In this document: positions 7,672-16,212 of the stretch, one piece after another
How the letters are laid out: each line of letters opens with the position of its first letter
Position numbering within the stretch: position 1 is the first letter of the stretch
Assembly (NCBI GenBank): GCA_946478865.1
Contig: CAMLDO010000031.1
Coordinates: forward strand, 1-24,637
Direction of reading: 5' to 3'
DNA: 24,637 nt
Source of the DNA: an uncultured Methylobacillus sp.
Lineage (GTDB): Bacteria; Pseudomonadota; Gammaproteobacteria; Burkholderiales; Methylophilaceae
Notes under the pieces: model-generated
Database searches by the model: none
Told to the model about the DNA's origin: nothing
Seen by the model: the letters and a program-made list of their open reading frames with translations, nothing else
Translations under genes and position numbers: made by a program

Positions 7672-8580
7672 TTACCCCGCATAGCCCAGGAAAACATCTT
7701 CGAGCGAAGGTTCGCGTACCACGATGTCATGGACGCTTTCGCCCAATGTGTTGATGCGGCGCAGGAGTTCCATCTTATACATGCGCTGGCAGCGGATGAT
7801 GGTGATGTCGTCCTGCGTGTCCAGCGATTCGATGGAAGTACCGTTCAAGGCGTCTTTCAGTGCCTGCGGCGTGCATTGAAGCCGCAGCCGGATGGTCAGC
7901 GGAAGATTCACGCCTTCGCGCAGTTCCTGCACTGTGCCCAGCGCATGCAGCTTGCCGGATTTCATCACGGCAAGACGCTGCACGCGCTCCTGGATTTCAG
8001 ACAGGATGTGCGAGGTGATGACCACTGTGACGCCGGTCTGATTGAGCTCGTTGAGCATCTGGTAGAACTCGCGTATGCCTTCCGGATCGAGGCCATTGGT
8101 GGGCTCGTCGAGGAACAGGATGCGCGGGTTGCCGAGCAGCGCCTGCGCGAACCCCAGCCGCTGGCGCATGCCCTTGGAATAGCCGTCCACGCGCCGTTGG
8201 CCGGCATGGCCGAGCCCGACTTTCTTAAGAAGGGCAGCGCAGGAGCTATGGTCGCAGCCCTTGAGCGAAGCGAAGAACTGCAGCGTTTCCAGCCCGGTGA
8301 GATTGTCGTAGAAGGCGAGGTTTTCCGGCAGGTAGCCAATGGCCCGGCGCAGCTCGCGGAACGCGCTGCCATGTACTGGCGTGCCGTGGATGCGAATGCT
8401 GCCGGCGGAGGGCGGAATCAGCCCCAGCATCATCTTGAACAGTGTGCTTTTTCCTGCGCCGTTATGGCCGATGAGGCCGAGGGTCTCGCCCTCGAAAATA
8501 TCCAGGCTGACGCCGTTGACTGCATGCACGGGGCCGAAGTGGCGCGAGACGTGGCGGATTTCAATGACGCTGTTTGGCAA
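7672..8580 (-). CDS. nosF: NosF, ABC transporter ATPase for Nos maturation
   Basis: About 302 residues, cytoplasmic ATPase of the NosDFY complex. Walker A is GHNGAGKST, the Q-loop region is YLPENLAFYDNLTG, the signature is YSKGMRQRLGFAQALLGNP, Walker B is ILFLDEPTNGLDPEG and the switch histidine lies in ITSHILSEI. The start is uncertain: no ATG fits the usual short N-terminus. A TTG at 8580 has GGAG 8 bases upstream and gives MPNSVIEIRHVSRHFG, matching family length; it overlaps the end of nosD by 20 bases. A longer form from the ATG at 8634 (320 residues) is possible. The gap to nosY is 3 bases. Confidence 0.88.
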   Translation of the reverse strand: MPNSVIEIRHVSRHFGPVHAVNGVSLDIFEGETLGLIGHNGAGKSTLFKMMLGLIPPSAGSIRIHGTPVHGSAFRELRRAIGYLPENLAFYDNLTGLETLQFFASLKGCDHSSCAALLKKVGLGHAGQRRVDGYSKGMRQRLGFAQALLGNPRILFLDEPTNGLDPEGIREFYQMLNELNQTGVTVVITSHILSEIQERVQRLAVMKSGKLHALGTVQELREGVNLPLTIRLRLQCTPQALKDALNGTSIESLDTQDDITIIRCQRMYKMELLRRINTLGESVHDIVVREPSLEDVFLGYAG

Positions 8581-9823
8581 GCCAGGGTCTCCAGTCAGGG
8601 TGAAAAGGCCGCATGCGCGGATGTTGATCGACAATGCTGGTCGCGCGCAGCAGCGGGAACTGGCGGGCGACCAGGCGCAGCGTCTGCACCGCCGGGCTGT
8701 TCAGCAGCAGCTTGACCGCCGGGTATTTCCAGGTGAGGCGGTCCACCAGATCGCTCGCTTCGTAAGGTACATCGCCGCTGCCGTCGCCGTCGCGGTCCCA
8801 GCCGAGGTAATTGCTCCAGTAGTTGCCGGTTTTGCCGCCCCATTGCTCGTCGCGGCTTGCGACGTAGCGGATCTGTTCGCGATTATGGATCAGGTCGTTG
8901 CCCTCGACTTCATTATGGATGGAGCCGGCCCACAAGTGAACGCCGACGCGGTTGCCGATGACGAGGTTGCCGCGCAGCGTGTTGTATTCGGCATCGTAGA
9001 TGAAAAAGCCGCGGCTGTTGCCAGCGACGACGTTGTTTTCCACCACCGAATCCTGGATCGTGCGCAGCATGATGCCGTGGTCGGAATTGTCCCAGGCCTG
9101 ATTGTTGCGCACTGTCTGGTTACGCACTTCCATCAGCGCCAGTCCGCCGCGATTCTTGAAGCTCTGGTTGTTCTCCCACACGTTGAAGTTGGAGTTCATG
9201 TAGTGCGTGCCGTAGCGCAGGTGATGCAGGCGATTACCGCGAAACAGCGCATGGTCGGAGACATCGACGTAGATGCCGTCGCGCGTGAAGCTGATGTGGT
9301 TGTCGATAATCTGCGCATGCTGCGAGTTGTAGAGCTGGATGCCATTGCCGCGCTGCGCTGAGGCGAGGTCGCGCATGCCGGTGATGTTGTTGGCGATCAC
9401 CTGCACGTTTTTCACTTTTTCGATCCACAGCCCGAACAGCGTGTAGTTGATCACGTTGTCGCGGATCACCGTGCGGTCGCTGCCGGGCTCGATATAAATG
9501 CCGGCGTTCTGTGCGGTGAGATCGTGGCCGCTGTTGCGCACGATGAAGCTTTCCACGGTCACATCCGGCGATTGGATGCGGATCACGTCGCCTTGCAGGC
9601 CGCCGTCCAGCGTCGGGCGGTTCAAGCCTTTGAGCGTGAGCGGCTTGTCGATCAGCAGGCGTTCGCGGTAGTGGCCGCGTTCGACCAGTACCGTATCGCC
9701 CGGCGCTGCGGCGGCAACGGCAGCGGCAATCGACTGCCCCGGCTGTACCGTCAACTCTGCGGCGCAGGCGATATTCGCCGCAAATGCTGCCGACAAGCCG
9801 AGGCTGATGGCCGGGTGTCTCAT
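8561..9823 (-). CDS. nosD: NosD, periplasmic copper-site maturation protein
   Basis: 420-residue protein with a Sec signal (residues 1 to about 21, ending ACA-A) followed by a right-handed beta-helix. Many CASH/PbH1-type turns are visible (NNITGMRD, GNRLHHLRYGTHYMNSN, VENNVVAGNSRGFFIYDAEYN). Near the C-terminus comes the NosD hallmark GNYWSNYLGWDRDGDGSGDVPY, which contains a calcium-loop-like DRDGDGSGD, at about residues 330-350. The ATG at 9823 overlaps the nosR stop (ATGA). The frame remains open far upstream inside nosR, but that part lacks beta-helix character and is only a shadow of nosR. It works with NosF and NosY. Confidence 0.93.
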   Translation of the reverse strand: MRHPAISLGLSAAFAANIACAAELTVQPGQSIAAAVAAAAPGDTVLVERGHYRERLLIDKPLTLKGLNRPTLDGGLQGDVIRIQSPDVTVESFIVRNSGHDLTAQNAGIYIEPGSDRTVIRDNVINYTLFGLWIEKVKNVQVIANNITGMRDLASAQRGNGIQLYNSQHAQIIDNHISFTRDGIYVDVSDHALFRGNRLHHLRYGTHYMNSNFNVWENNQSFKNRGGLALMEVRNQTVRNNQAWDNSDHGIMLRTIQDSVVENNVVAGNSRGFFIYDAEYNTLRGNLVIGNRVGVHLWAGSIHNEVEGNDLIHNREQIRYVASRDEQWGGKTGNYWSNYLGWDRDGDGSGDVPYEASDLVDRLTWKYPAVKLLLNSPAVQTLRLVARQFPLLRATSIVDQHPRMRPFHPDWRPWLAKQRH

Positions 9824-12054
9824 GCCGGCTTGGCTTCCTTTTTCGGCGGGCGGCCTATGCTTTCCACCGGGATGAAATAGCCCTGCGCGTTGATGGGCGT
9901 CAGCGGCAGGCCGTTTTTTGCGCGTTGCTTGCGTTCTTTGGAAAGCGGCGGGCAGGCGTGGTCGTCGTAATACATCACCATGCAGTCGAGACACAGCAGG
10001 CATTCGCGCTGGTCGATCTTGCCCTTGTCGTCGATCGCGAGCGAGCCGCAACCGGCAGCGCAGGCGTGGCAGGTGGTGCATTCGGCCTTGCGCTTCAACG
10101 CAATGCCGCGGAACTGGCTCGGGATTCCGAGCGAGGCGCCGAGCGGGCACAGGTACTTGCAGAACGGCCGCTCGGTGAACATCGATAGCCCGAACAGCGC
10201 CACCCAGAACGCGATGAACGGCCAGGAGCGATTCCACACGCCAACGAGGAAGGTGGTCTTGAACGGCTCGACCTCGGCCAGTTTTTCCGCGACGCCCATC
10301 GAATAGAAGGAGGTGGCGAGCAGCGTGAAGAAGATCGCGTATTTCAGCCACTTGAGCTTGTCGTGCAGCGTCTTCGGCAGCATGAACTGGAAGCGGCGCA
10401 GCGGCGTGGCAGCGGTGATCTTGTACAGCAGTTCCGACATCGAGCCGTAGGGGCAGAGCCAGCCGCAGAACAGGCCGCGGCCCCAGATGAAGACGGAGAT
10501 GATGATGAACCACCAGAACACGAAGATGTAAGGGTCGGACAGGAACAGCTCCCACTTCCACTGGAACAGCAGCGAGTGCACCCAAGTCAGCACATGCGTG
10601 ATGCTGGGCTGCGCCATGAGTCCGAAGCCGACCACCGCAATGCTGATGATCCAGATGGTGTATTTGGGGATGGAAACCCAGCGCTTGTCCTTGTGGTTTG
10701 CGCGGCGTACCAGCTTGTCGCGGAACACGTGCACCAGGGCGGTGGAGATGAGCAACAGCGCAAACAGCACGATGCCGGTCTTCTTGTCCTTCCAGATCTT
10801 GAGCCAGGTGGGGTCCGGCTTGACCACCGTGGGGCGGCCGCCTTGCAGCATGTCTTCCGGCAGCCAGTATTCGCGGTCGAAGTTGGCGAAGGTCTTGGCG
10901 CCGGTCTGCTTGTCGATCTTGTTGCCGAGGAACACCAGACTCCATGGGTAGGCGGCGCTGAAGCTGGCGCTGCGCACGATGAAGATGCCGGATTCGTTGT
11001 AGGACGGCGCGCCCGCAGCCTCGATGTGGTACAGGTTGAGATAGTCGGTGTCGCGGAAGGTGAAGGTGTCCATGTCCTGCGACACCTGGATGCGGTCGTA
11101 GATGCCGCCGCGCACGAAGCCGGATCCCTTGAACGAGGCGCTGCCGTTGGCGACGATGAAGATGGCATGCTCGTTCGGCTTGAGGTCGCGCATCAGACGC
11201 TCGTAGACACGGTCGCCGAGGATGCTGCGTCCGATGTCGGGCGCGTTGAGATAGCCGAAATAAGCGTCGAGATAAGGCTGGCCGTTACCTTCGATGCCGA
11301 CGTCCTCGGGCGAGACGGTGAGGCGCTGGATGGCACCTTCCTCCAGCAGCTGGCTCCAGTTTTTCTGGCCGGCTGCTGGTGCGAATACGGCCTGCGGACG
11401 CGGCTTGGACTGGATGATGCCGACCTGTTTGGCGATCTCGAAAGCGCTGCGCATCACCGCCTGGTTTTCCGCGATGACGGTCACGGTGGCGCCGCTGATG
11501 GCGTCGATGCCGATGTAGCCGCCTTCGGTGCGGGCCTTGCCGATCTCGACCTTGTCCGAGGCGTGCTTGCCGAGGAATTGCCGGACGAATTTGGTGAGCT
11601 CGCTTTCCGGGATGCCGACCAGCAGGATGGGCTCGCTGTGCTTGAGGATGCGCAGGCCAACGATCTTGCCCTTGACGTCCATGCCAATCAGCGTAACCAC
11701 AGGTTTGCCGGAGTAAGCGGGGATATCCACGATATCGGTGGAGAGGAACACGTAGCCCAGCAGCTGCTGTTTGCCATGCTCGTCATGGTAGGCCTCGACA
11801 TAGGCGGGACGCCCCTTGCGCGGGGAAAAGCCATCCGCCTCAGGAAATACTTCCTTGCATGGCGCATAGGCGCACAGGTCGGGGCTGGTAGTCAGTTCGA
11901 CCGGCAGCGGCGCCTCGTAGGAGGCCGCCTGTTTGATCTGCGCATGCTCGGTTGCGCGCTGTTCGACGCCGTCGGCAAGGGACGGGTGAGAGAGCATGAG
12001 CCCCAGAAGCAGGGCCAGGAGAAAGGAGCAATACGCATACAGCCCATGAAGCAT
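9820..12054 (-). CDS. nosR: NosR, flavin/iron-sulfur membrane protein for N2O reduction
   Basis: 744-residue polytopic protein thought to feed quinol-derived electrons to NosZ and to be needed for nosZ expression. It has an N-terminal signal/anchor (residues 1-28) and a periplasmic FMN-binding domain with SGATVT at residues 187-192, whose final Thr is the likely covalent FMN site attached by ApbE. About six transmembrane helices start near residue 410, with CGWLCPYGS and CKYLCPLGAS motifs of the NosR/NapH type. Two [4Fe-4S] cysteine clusters sit at the C-terminus (CTTCHACAAGC and CLLCLDC, with a following CP). The ATG at 12054 is chosen at the start of the signal helix; AGGA lies 9 bases upstream. 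It follows nosZ here, whereas nosR commonly precedes it. No apbE/nosX is in the window. Confidence 0.94.
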   Translation of the reverse strand: MLHGLYAYCSFLLALLLGLMLSHPSLADGVEQRATEHAQIKQAASYEAPLPVELTTSPDLCAYAPCKEVFPEADGFSPRKGRPAYVEAYHDEHGKQQLLGYVFLSTDIVDIPAYSGKPVVTLIGMDVKGKIVGLRILKHSEPILLVGIPESELTKFVRQFLGKHASDKVEIGKARTEGGYIGIDAISGATVTVIAENQAVMRSAFEIAKQVGIIQSKPRPQAVFAPAAGQKNWSQLLEEGAIQRLTVSPEDVGIEGNGQPYLDAYFGYLNAPDIGRSILGDRVYERLMRDLKPNEHAIFIVANGSASFKGSGFVRGGIYDRIQVSQDMDTFTFRDTDYLNLYHIEAAGAPSYNESGIFIVRSASFSAAYPWSLVFLGNKIDKQTGAKTFANFDREYWLPEDMLQGGRPTVVKPDPTWLKIWKDKKTGIVLFALLLISTALVHVFRDKLVRRANHKDKRWVSIPKYTIWIISIAVVGFGLMAQPSITHVLTWVHSLLFQWKWELFLSDPYIFVFWWFIIISVFIWGRGLFCGWLCPYGSMSELLYKITAATPLRRFQFMLPKTLHDKLKWLKYAIFFTLLATSFYSMGVAEKLAEVEPFKTTFLVGVWNRSWPFIAFWVALFGLSMFTERPFCKYLCPLGASLGIPSQFRGIALKRKAECTTCHACAAGCGSLAIDDKGKIDQRECLLCLDCMVMYYDDHACPPLSKERKQRAKNGLPLTPINAQGYFIPVESIGRPPKKEAKPA

Positions 12055-12120
12055 GCATCGTATTCCTGTCGGAAGATGGTGGCTGTTTCGCACAACGCAT
12101 TCCTTGCAACATGAGCGGGG

Positions 12121-12149
12121 AAAAAAGGGCGAGGGAGGAAAACTCGCCC
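12121..12149 (-). terminator. Rho-independent terminator between nosZ and nosR
   Basis: On the minus strand GGGCGAG (12149-12143) pairs with CTCGCCC (12133-12127) and is followed directly by six T (12126-12121). It starts about 27 bases past the nosZ stop and 66 bases before the nosR start. It should cut most nosZ transcripts before nosR, giving more NosZ than maturation proteins. Confidence 0.85.
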
Positions 12150-12175
12150 AGGGTCCGCCACTCAATGGATAAAAC

Positions 12176-14125
12176 TTACTTCTCGACGATGAACCGGCTG
12201 CGCATTTCCAAGTGTAGCGCGTGGCAGAAGTGCGTGCAGTAGATCCAGAACACGCCCGGTTTGTCCGCCTTGAAGGTGACCGAGTGCGTCTCTTGCGGGT
12301 TGACGATGAAGTTGATGTCGTACCGCTCGATGCCGAAGCCGTGCGTCAGGTCTTCCACCTTGTCGTGGTTGGTCAGTGTGATGGTGACCTCGTCGCCGTG
12401 CTTGACGCGTATTTCCGACAGGCTGTAGTTCGGTGCCTGCGACGTCATGTACACATTCACCTTCTTGCCGTTGCGTTCGACGCGGCTGTCGCCGAAGGAC
12501 TTCACCGCATTGGGGAAGTCGTCCATGTTGTAGATCTGCTTGGTCTTGACGACATCCGCGCGAACGATCATCGCGTCATGCGGCTCGGGGTAGGCGGTAT
12601 GGTCGTGGATCAGGCGCATCTTGTCGCCGCGGATGTCGATGAGTTGCTCGGTCTCGACGTGCAGCGGGCCAACCGGCAGGAAACGATCCTTGGAGAACTT
12701 GTTGCCGGCATTGAGATACTTGCCGTCGGCTTCCTTGGTCTCGCCCATGGACGAATAAGTGTGTCCCGGCTGGTAGTGCACGTCGATACGGTCCACCACC
12801 GGCTTGGCGTTCTTGTCGCCCTTGAACTGCGCGATCGCCGCGTCCACGTTCCATTTGACGATCTGGCTGTCGAGGAACAGCGAGGTATAGGCGTTGCCGC
12901 GACCGTCGAAGGCGGTATGCAGCGGGCCCAGGCCGATTTCCGGCTCGCCCACCACGGCATCGCGCGGATCCTTGAGCTCGCCGGCGAACCACTTGTGCAC
13001 CAGCTCGGTCGCGATCACGGTCGCGGTCGGGGAGAGCTTGCCGGCGCAGACGAAATACTTGCCGTCCGGCGACAGGTTCACGCCGTGCGGGTTCTTAGGC
13101 ACCGGCACGTAGCAGGTGAGTGCTGTCTTGGGGTCGCTGTTGGCAGCCTTGGTGCCGTCTACCACCGGTACCTTGGAGTCGCCGATGGTGAAGCTCTTGC
13201 CGGCCTTGATCGCGGCCTCGATGCGCGCCACGTTGAGGAACAGGCAGGCATCGCGCTCGGAAGACATCATGTCGGCCAGCACGGCGCCGTTTTCGACGTT
13301 GTACTGGTTGACCGCGGCCAGCTTGCCGTCATACGAGGTCGCGACCAGATCCATATTGCCGTCGACCTTGACTTGCCAGCGCACTTCCATGGTTTCCGCA
13401 TCCACGCAGGTGAACAGGCCGTGCCACTTGCTCGGATCGTCGAGATCGCGGCCATCGTTGTCCAGCGGGACATGGAACTCGGCGCCGCAGAACACGCGCG
13501 TGGTGTGGTTGATGTTGGCGTCCACCGGGTCGCGCTTGTCCGGGAAAATGCCGTGGAAACCCTGTACGTTGGGGATTTCGGTGATCTTGTCGCATTCCAT
13601 GTAATCCATGCGGATGCGTGCGATGCGGTTGTTCAGCTTGTCGTTGGTCCAGAAATACTTGCCGTCGTAGGTGCCGTCCTTGTACGAGCCATGCACGTGG
13701 TGCGTGTCGCCGGTCTTGTACAAGAGGCTGCCGTCAGGTTTGGTGCCAATGACCTTCTTGGATTCGTTGGTGATGCCCCAGCCTACCATCGGGTCGATAT
13801 TGAAGACGGGAATGCGCTTCAGCGTGCGGCCGGAAGGCAGACCATAGATACGGACTTCGCCGTTATGGCCCGCGCTGGAGAAAATATAGTATTCGTCGAG
13901 CTTGCCCGGATGAATTTCGAATTCGCCAGCGGCTACTTCACGGCCGGATTCTCCGGCACCGGCCTTCGCTGCAGGAGCCTGGGATTCTTTCTTGCAGGCG
14001 CTCAAGCCCATCGCCATGCCGGCCCCGGCGAGAGTCACCATCGCGGTCGTGCCGAGAAATTTCCGCCGGTTCTCATCCTGCGGAATATCCATGTTGTTGT
14101 CGGTTTCTGATTCGTGGCGTTCCAT
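12176..14125 (-). CDS. nosZ: Nitrous oxide reductase NosZ, Tat-exported (clade I type)
   Basis: 649-residue periplasmic copper enzyme reducing N2O to N2. A twin-arginine signal (R20-R21 in NRRKFLG, then a hydrophobic stretch to about residue 45) places it with clade I rather than the Sec-exported clade II. The beta-propeller carries CuZ histidine motifs, including FSSAGHNGE and GDTHHVHGSYKDG. The C-terminal cupredoxin domain has CuA ligands C630, C634, H638 and M641 (CTHFCHALHLEM), plus a histidine in DLTHGFG. The ATG at 14125 is chosen because GGAGGAG lies 6 bases upstream; the frame extends to 14230 but that part overlaps the FNR-type box. It is first in the run, ahead of nosR. Position 632 of the CuA loop is His where Trp or another residue is usual. 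Confidence 0.96.
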   Translation of the reverse strand: MERHESETDNNMDIPQDENRRKFLGTTAMVTLAGAGMAMGLSACKKESQAPAAKAGAGESGREVAAGEFEIHPGKLDEYYIFSSAGHNGEVRIYGLPSGRTLKRIPVFNIDPMVGWGITNESKKVIGTKPDGSLLYKTGDTHHVHGSYKDGTYDGKYFWTNDKLNNRIARIRMDYMECDKITEIPNVQGFHGIFPDKRDPVDANINHTTRVFCGAEFHVPLDNDGRDLDDPSKWHGLFTCVDAETMEVRWQVKVDGNMDLVATSYDGKLAAVNQYNVENGAVLADMMSSERDACLFLNVARIEAAIKAGKSFTIGDSKVPVVDGTKAANSDPKTALTCYVPVPKNPHGVNLSPDGKYFVCAGKLSPTATVIATELVHKWFAGELKDPRDAVVGEPEIGLGPLHTAFDGRGNAYTSLFLDSQIVKWNVDAAIAQFKGDKNAKPVVDRIDVHYQPGHTYSSMGETKEADGKYLNAGNKFSKDRFLPVGPLHVETEQLIDIRGDKMRLIHDHTAYPEPHDAMIVRADVVKTKQIYNMDDFPNAVKSFGDSRVERNGKKVNVYMTSQAPNYSLSEIRVKHGDEVTITLTNHDKVEDLTHGFGIERYDINFIVNPQETHSVTFKADKPGVFWIYCTHFCHALHLEMRSRFIVEK

Positions 14126-14216
14126 GGCGTTCTCCTCCGTTGCCTTATGTCCGTAAGTGGGTGCGACGGTTTGTCGCAGTTCGGGACCATTGTCGCAACG
14201 GAAAGAGGAGGATTCC

Positions 14217-14230
14217 TTGACCTCGGTCAA
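14217..14230 (-). promoter_or_regulatory. FNR/DNR-type box upstream of nosZ
   Basis: TTGACCTCGGTCAA is a perfect dyad close to the FNR/DNR consensus TTGAT-N4-ATCAA. Its centre is 32 bases from the middle of a possible -10 (GACAAT, 14194-14189), the spacing expected of a class II promoter centred at -41.5. The inferred mRNA start near 14182 leaves about 57 bases before nosZ. Confidence 0.75.
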
Positions 14231-14274
14231 GAAATCAGACGAATTTGTCTTTAAACGCCGTTTTGCGATGAATC

Positions 14275-14694
14275 TTAGGTGGAGGAGTCGCTGTCGGGTG
14301 GCTGGGGAAGGAGCTGGTCACGCAGTCGACGCGTTTCCTGCGCCACGATTTCAGCAATGCGGTCAGCCTCCGCGCGATCGAAGTCGGCGTGGTATTTCTT
14401 TTTCACGCCATGCTCATGCAATTGCAGGTGATAGTCGGCCTTCAACCCTCGCTGTTGCAGGCAGCGCAGTGTGCAAGCCAGGGGGCAGCCGTCCAGCGCC
14501 ACGACAGGACGGCCGGAGCGGGCAATATTGACCAGATGCGGCACATCGCCGCCAACGCCCGCAATGCAGGACATTTCCGCCTCGCCGTCGCGATCCAGCT
14601 TGAGCGCGATGTAATTGGCGGTCTGCGCGGCGCTCGAACAACCGGAGCAGGAATACACGAGAGGCAGGTTTTTGTATTCCTGACGTGAGGTCAT
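14275..14694 (-). CDS. DGC-domain putative zinc/metal-binding protein
   Basis: 139-residue cytoplasmic protein of the DGC family (named for an Asp-Gly-Cys motif). The conserved cysteines are in YSCSGCSSAAQTANYIALKL (about residues 14-33), EMSCIAGVGGD and DGCPLACTLRCLQQRG, a pattern fit to bind zinc or an iron-sulfur cluster. The C-terminus is a charged helix (EADRIAEIVAQETRRLRDQL). The ATG at 14694 has AGGAG 6 bases upstream; an ATG directly before it at 14697 is possible. The role of this family is not known to me. It stands alone between ubiT and nosZ behind a perfect FNR box, so it is probably made under anaerobic conditions and linked to denitrification. Confidence 0.8.
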   Translation of the reverse strand: MTSRQEYKNLPLVYSCSGCSSAAQTANYIALKLDRDGEAEMSCIAGVGGDVPHLVNIARSGRPVVALDGCPLACTLRCLQQRGLKADYHLQLHEHGVKKKYHADFDRAEADRIAEIVAQETRRLRDQLLPQPPDSDSST

Positions 14695-14766
14695 CATCAG
14701 CTCCTTTCCGAGAACGACATGCTCCATGTGCACCCTTGAAGCATTAAGTTGTTTTATGTGAAACAA

Positions 14767-14807
14767 TTATTAATATAAGTTAACAAGTATTCCTTGATCT
14801 AAATCAA
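14767..14807 (-). promoter_or_regulatory. FNR-dependent promoter of the DGC-domain gene
   Basis: TTGATCTAAATCAA at 14794-14807 matches the FNR consensus at all ten defined positions. On the minus strand a -10-like AATAAT (14771-14766, 5 of 6 matches to TATAAT) lies with its middle exactly 32 bases from the box centre, the class II spacing. The inferred start near 14759 leaves a leader of about 65 bases. Confidence 0.82.
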
Positions 14808-14840
14808 AAACAGCGCCAGATATTCATAGGAGGGTCTGGC
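14806..14840 (-). terminator. Possible terminator at the end of ubiT
   Basis: GCCAGA (minus strand from 14840) pairs with TCTGGC (to 14815) around a 14-base loop, followed after four bases by five T (14810-14806). The short stem and the overlap with the ubiT stop and the FNR box make this a weak call. Confidence 0.4.
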
Positions 14841-15298
14841 TAGAGCGTAAACCGGGTCAACAGGCTTTTGGGCGACAGCAATGTTTCCAGCCACTCGGGC
14901 GGGCTCAGACCGTCCAGCGTGTTCTTGGCGATCAGCCCCAGCTCGGTATCGCCTTCCACTAGCAGACGGCGGCTGAAGAACAGCGCGTCCGGGTCTTCCT
15001 GCCGTGAAGCGAGCAGGTAGTAGTCGTGGGCGGTAGCGGTGATGGACAGGTCGGGCTGCGCGGTTTTCCGGATCGCGCGGAACCCGCTGTCATCCACCGT
15101 GAAGTACACCTGCAAGCCGGTATCGCGGACGTGGATGGCGATGCGCTTGCCATGCAGAGACAGGAAGTCCTGTCGCTCGATCGGGCGCTTGAGGGCTATA
15201 TTCAGCAGGCGTGTGAGCAGAAAGGAGGGCGGCAGCACGGGCAGCCGCGAGATGACGGCGGCTGCCACGGCGGGAAAACGAAACTTCGGTATGTTCAT
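14840..15298 (-). CDS. ubiT: UbiT, SCP2-domain accessory factor of ubiquinone synthesis
   Basis: 152-residue protein with an SCP2 sterol-carrier-like lipid-binding domain (about residues 40-140). The visible core is GKRIAIHVRDTGLQVYFTVDDSGF, cut here at residues 48-71, then DLSITATAHDYYLLASRQEDPDALFF and LLVEGDTELGLIAKNTLD. UbiT (YhbT) binds isoprenoid-chain intermediates and is required with UbiU and UbiV for ubiquinone synthesis without oxygen. AAGGAG lies 7 bases before the ATG, and the ubiV stop is 13 bases upstream. It is last of the yhcC-ubiUVT run. Length is near that of the E. coli protein. Confidence 0.9.
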   Translation of the reverse strand: MNIPKFRFPAVAAAVISRLPVLPPSFLLTRLLNIALKRPIERQDFLSLHGKRIAIHVRDTGLQVYFTVDDSGFRAIRKTAQPDLSITATAHDYYLLASRQEDPDALFFSRRLLVEGDTELGLIAKNTLDGLSPPEWLETLLSPKSLLTRFTL

Positions 15299-15311
15299 GC
15301 ATGCGCTCCTT

Positions 15312-16199
15312 TCATTGGTATGCGGAATGGTCGATGCCGGGGCGGCCATGCCAATAGCCATTGCAGGGTTCGGCGGGCAGGAGAGGGGAAAGCGCTTGCG
15401 CGGCCAGCGCGGCTGGCGTGGTTCCGTCAATGGCGGAGCGGAACAGCGCAACCACGTCGCCGGTATGTTCCGGCTGCGGGCTGATGCGCAGCACATCCGC
15501 GCATCCGGCCAGTTCTTCGAGTTCTTCCATGAGCGTATAAACGCTGGCCGATTGCGTCTGCGTGCCGTTGATCGCGAGAAAGGGCTGGCCTTCGCGGGTT
15601 TTCAGAACCATACCGTACGGCGTTTCCAGGCAGCGGAAGCCGCAACTGTCCTTGGGCAGGTTGTGCCGGCGTGCAGTAAAACAGCGCGCGGAGAATGCCA
15701 GCGGCAGGCGGCCGTAGGCAAACACTTCCGTTTCCATGTCCGGCGGAGCATGCAACAGCAATTCCTGCAGCAACTGGCGCGACATCTCGACCGGCATCAC
15801 CCACCGGGTAGCGCCGGCTTCGGCCAGCAGTTCAAGCGTTTGCGGATTGTAGATGTTGATGTGCGGCCCGGCGACGAAAGGCTGGCCCTGTGCGAGATGT
15901 ACAGCGGCCATGTCGTTGGCCTCGATGCGGAAGCGGCCGTTGGCGGTGAAGCGGCGCAGGGCTTTCAGGTCGGATTCGGATTCGATCAGCGCCTGCGTGG
16001 AAAGCACCACTTCCTTGCCCGCTTCGGCCAGCATGTCCGCCGCCTGCAACCAGTCGTCGAAGCGGAATTCGTGACGGCGCGAACACACGGTTTCTCCGAG
16101 ATAAACGATATCGATCGGCCAGTCGGCCGCCTGCGCATAGAAATCCAGCAATTGCTGGCGAGGCCAGTAATAGAGGACGGGGCCAAGAGAGAGTTTCAT
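15312..16199 (-). CDS. ubiV: UbiV, oxygen-independent ubiquinone hydroxylation protein (U32 family)
   Basis: 295-residue U32-family protein. With UbiU it forms a complex that hydroxylates ubiquinone precursors without O2. The four [4Fe-4S] cysteines of UbiV are recognisable: one in [10 protein letters not shown] (about residue 38) and three in the cluster [20 protein letters not shown] (about 170-190). The presence of this pattern separates it from U32 peptidases. Start at 16199; AAGGA lies upstream in the 13-base gap after ubiU. Together with ubiU and ubiT this gives the cell ubiquinone during anoxic growth, which fits the adjacent N2O-respiration genes. Confidence 0.92.
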   Translation of the reverse strand: MKLSLGPVLYYWPRQQLLDFYAQAADWPIDIVYLGETVCSRRHEFRFDDWLQAADMLAEAGKEVVLSTQALIESESDLKALRRFTANGRFRIEANDMAAVHLAQGQPFVAGPHINIYNPQTLELLAEAGATRWVMPVEMSRQLLQELLLHAPPDMETEVFAYGRLPLAFSARCFTARRHNLPKDSCGFRCLETPYGMVLKTREGQPFLAINGTQTQSASVYTLMEELEELAGCADVLRISPQPEHTGDVVALFRSAIDGTTPAALAAQALSPLLPAEPCNGYWHGRPGIDHSAYQ

Positions 16200-16212
16200 C
16201 GGATAACTTTCC

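Noticed and set aside
6811..9361. Long + strand open frames opposite nosY, nosF and nosD
   Set aside because: They are antisense shadows; the Gln/Arg-rich composition arises from reverse reading of membrane and beta-helix codons.
9824..10945. Upstream extension of the nosD frame, suggesting a fusion
   Set aside because: The extra part overlaps nosR in another frame, is Arg/His/Pro-rich without domain character, and a good signal peptide starts at 9823.
10363..14110. Long + strand open frames opposite nosR and nosZ
   Set aside because: Both are antisense to firmly identified genes, have unnatural composition (rich in Val, Ala, Asp, His) and no ribosome site.
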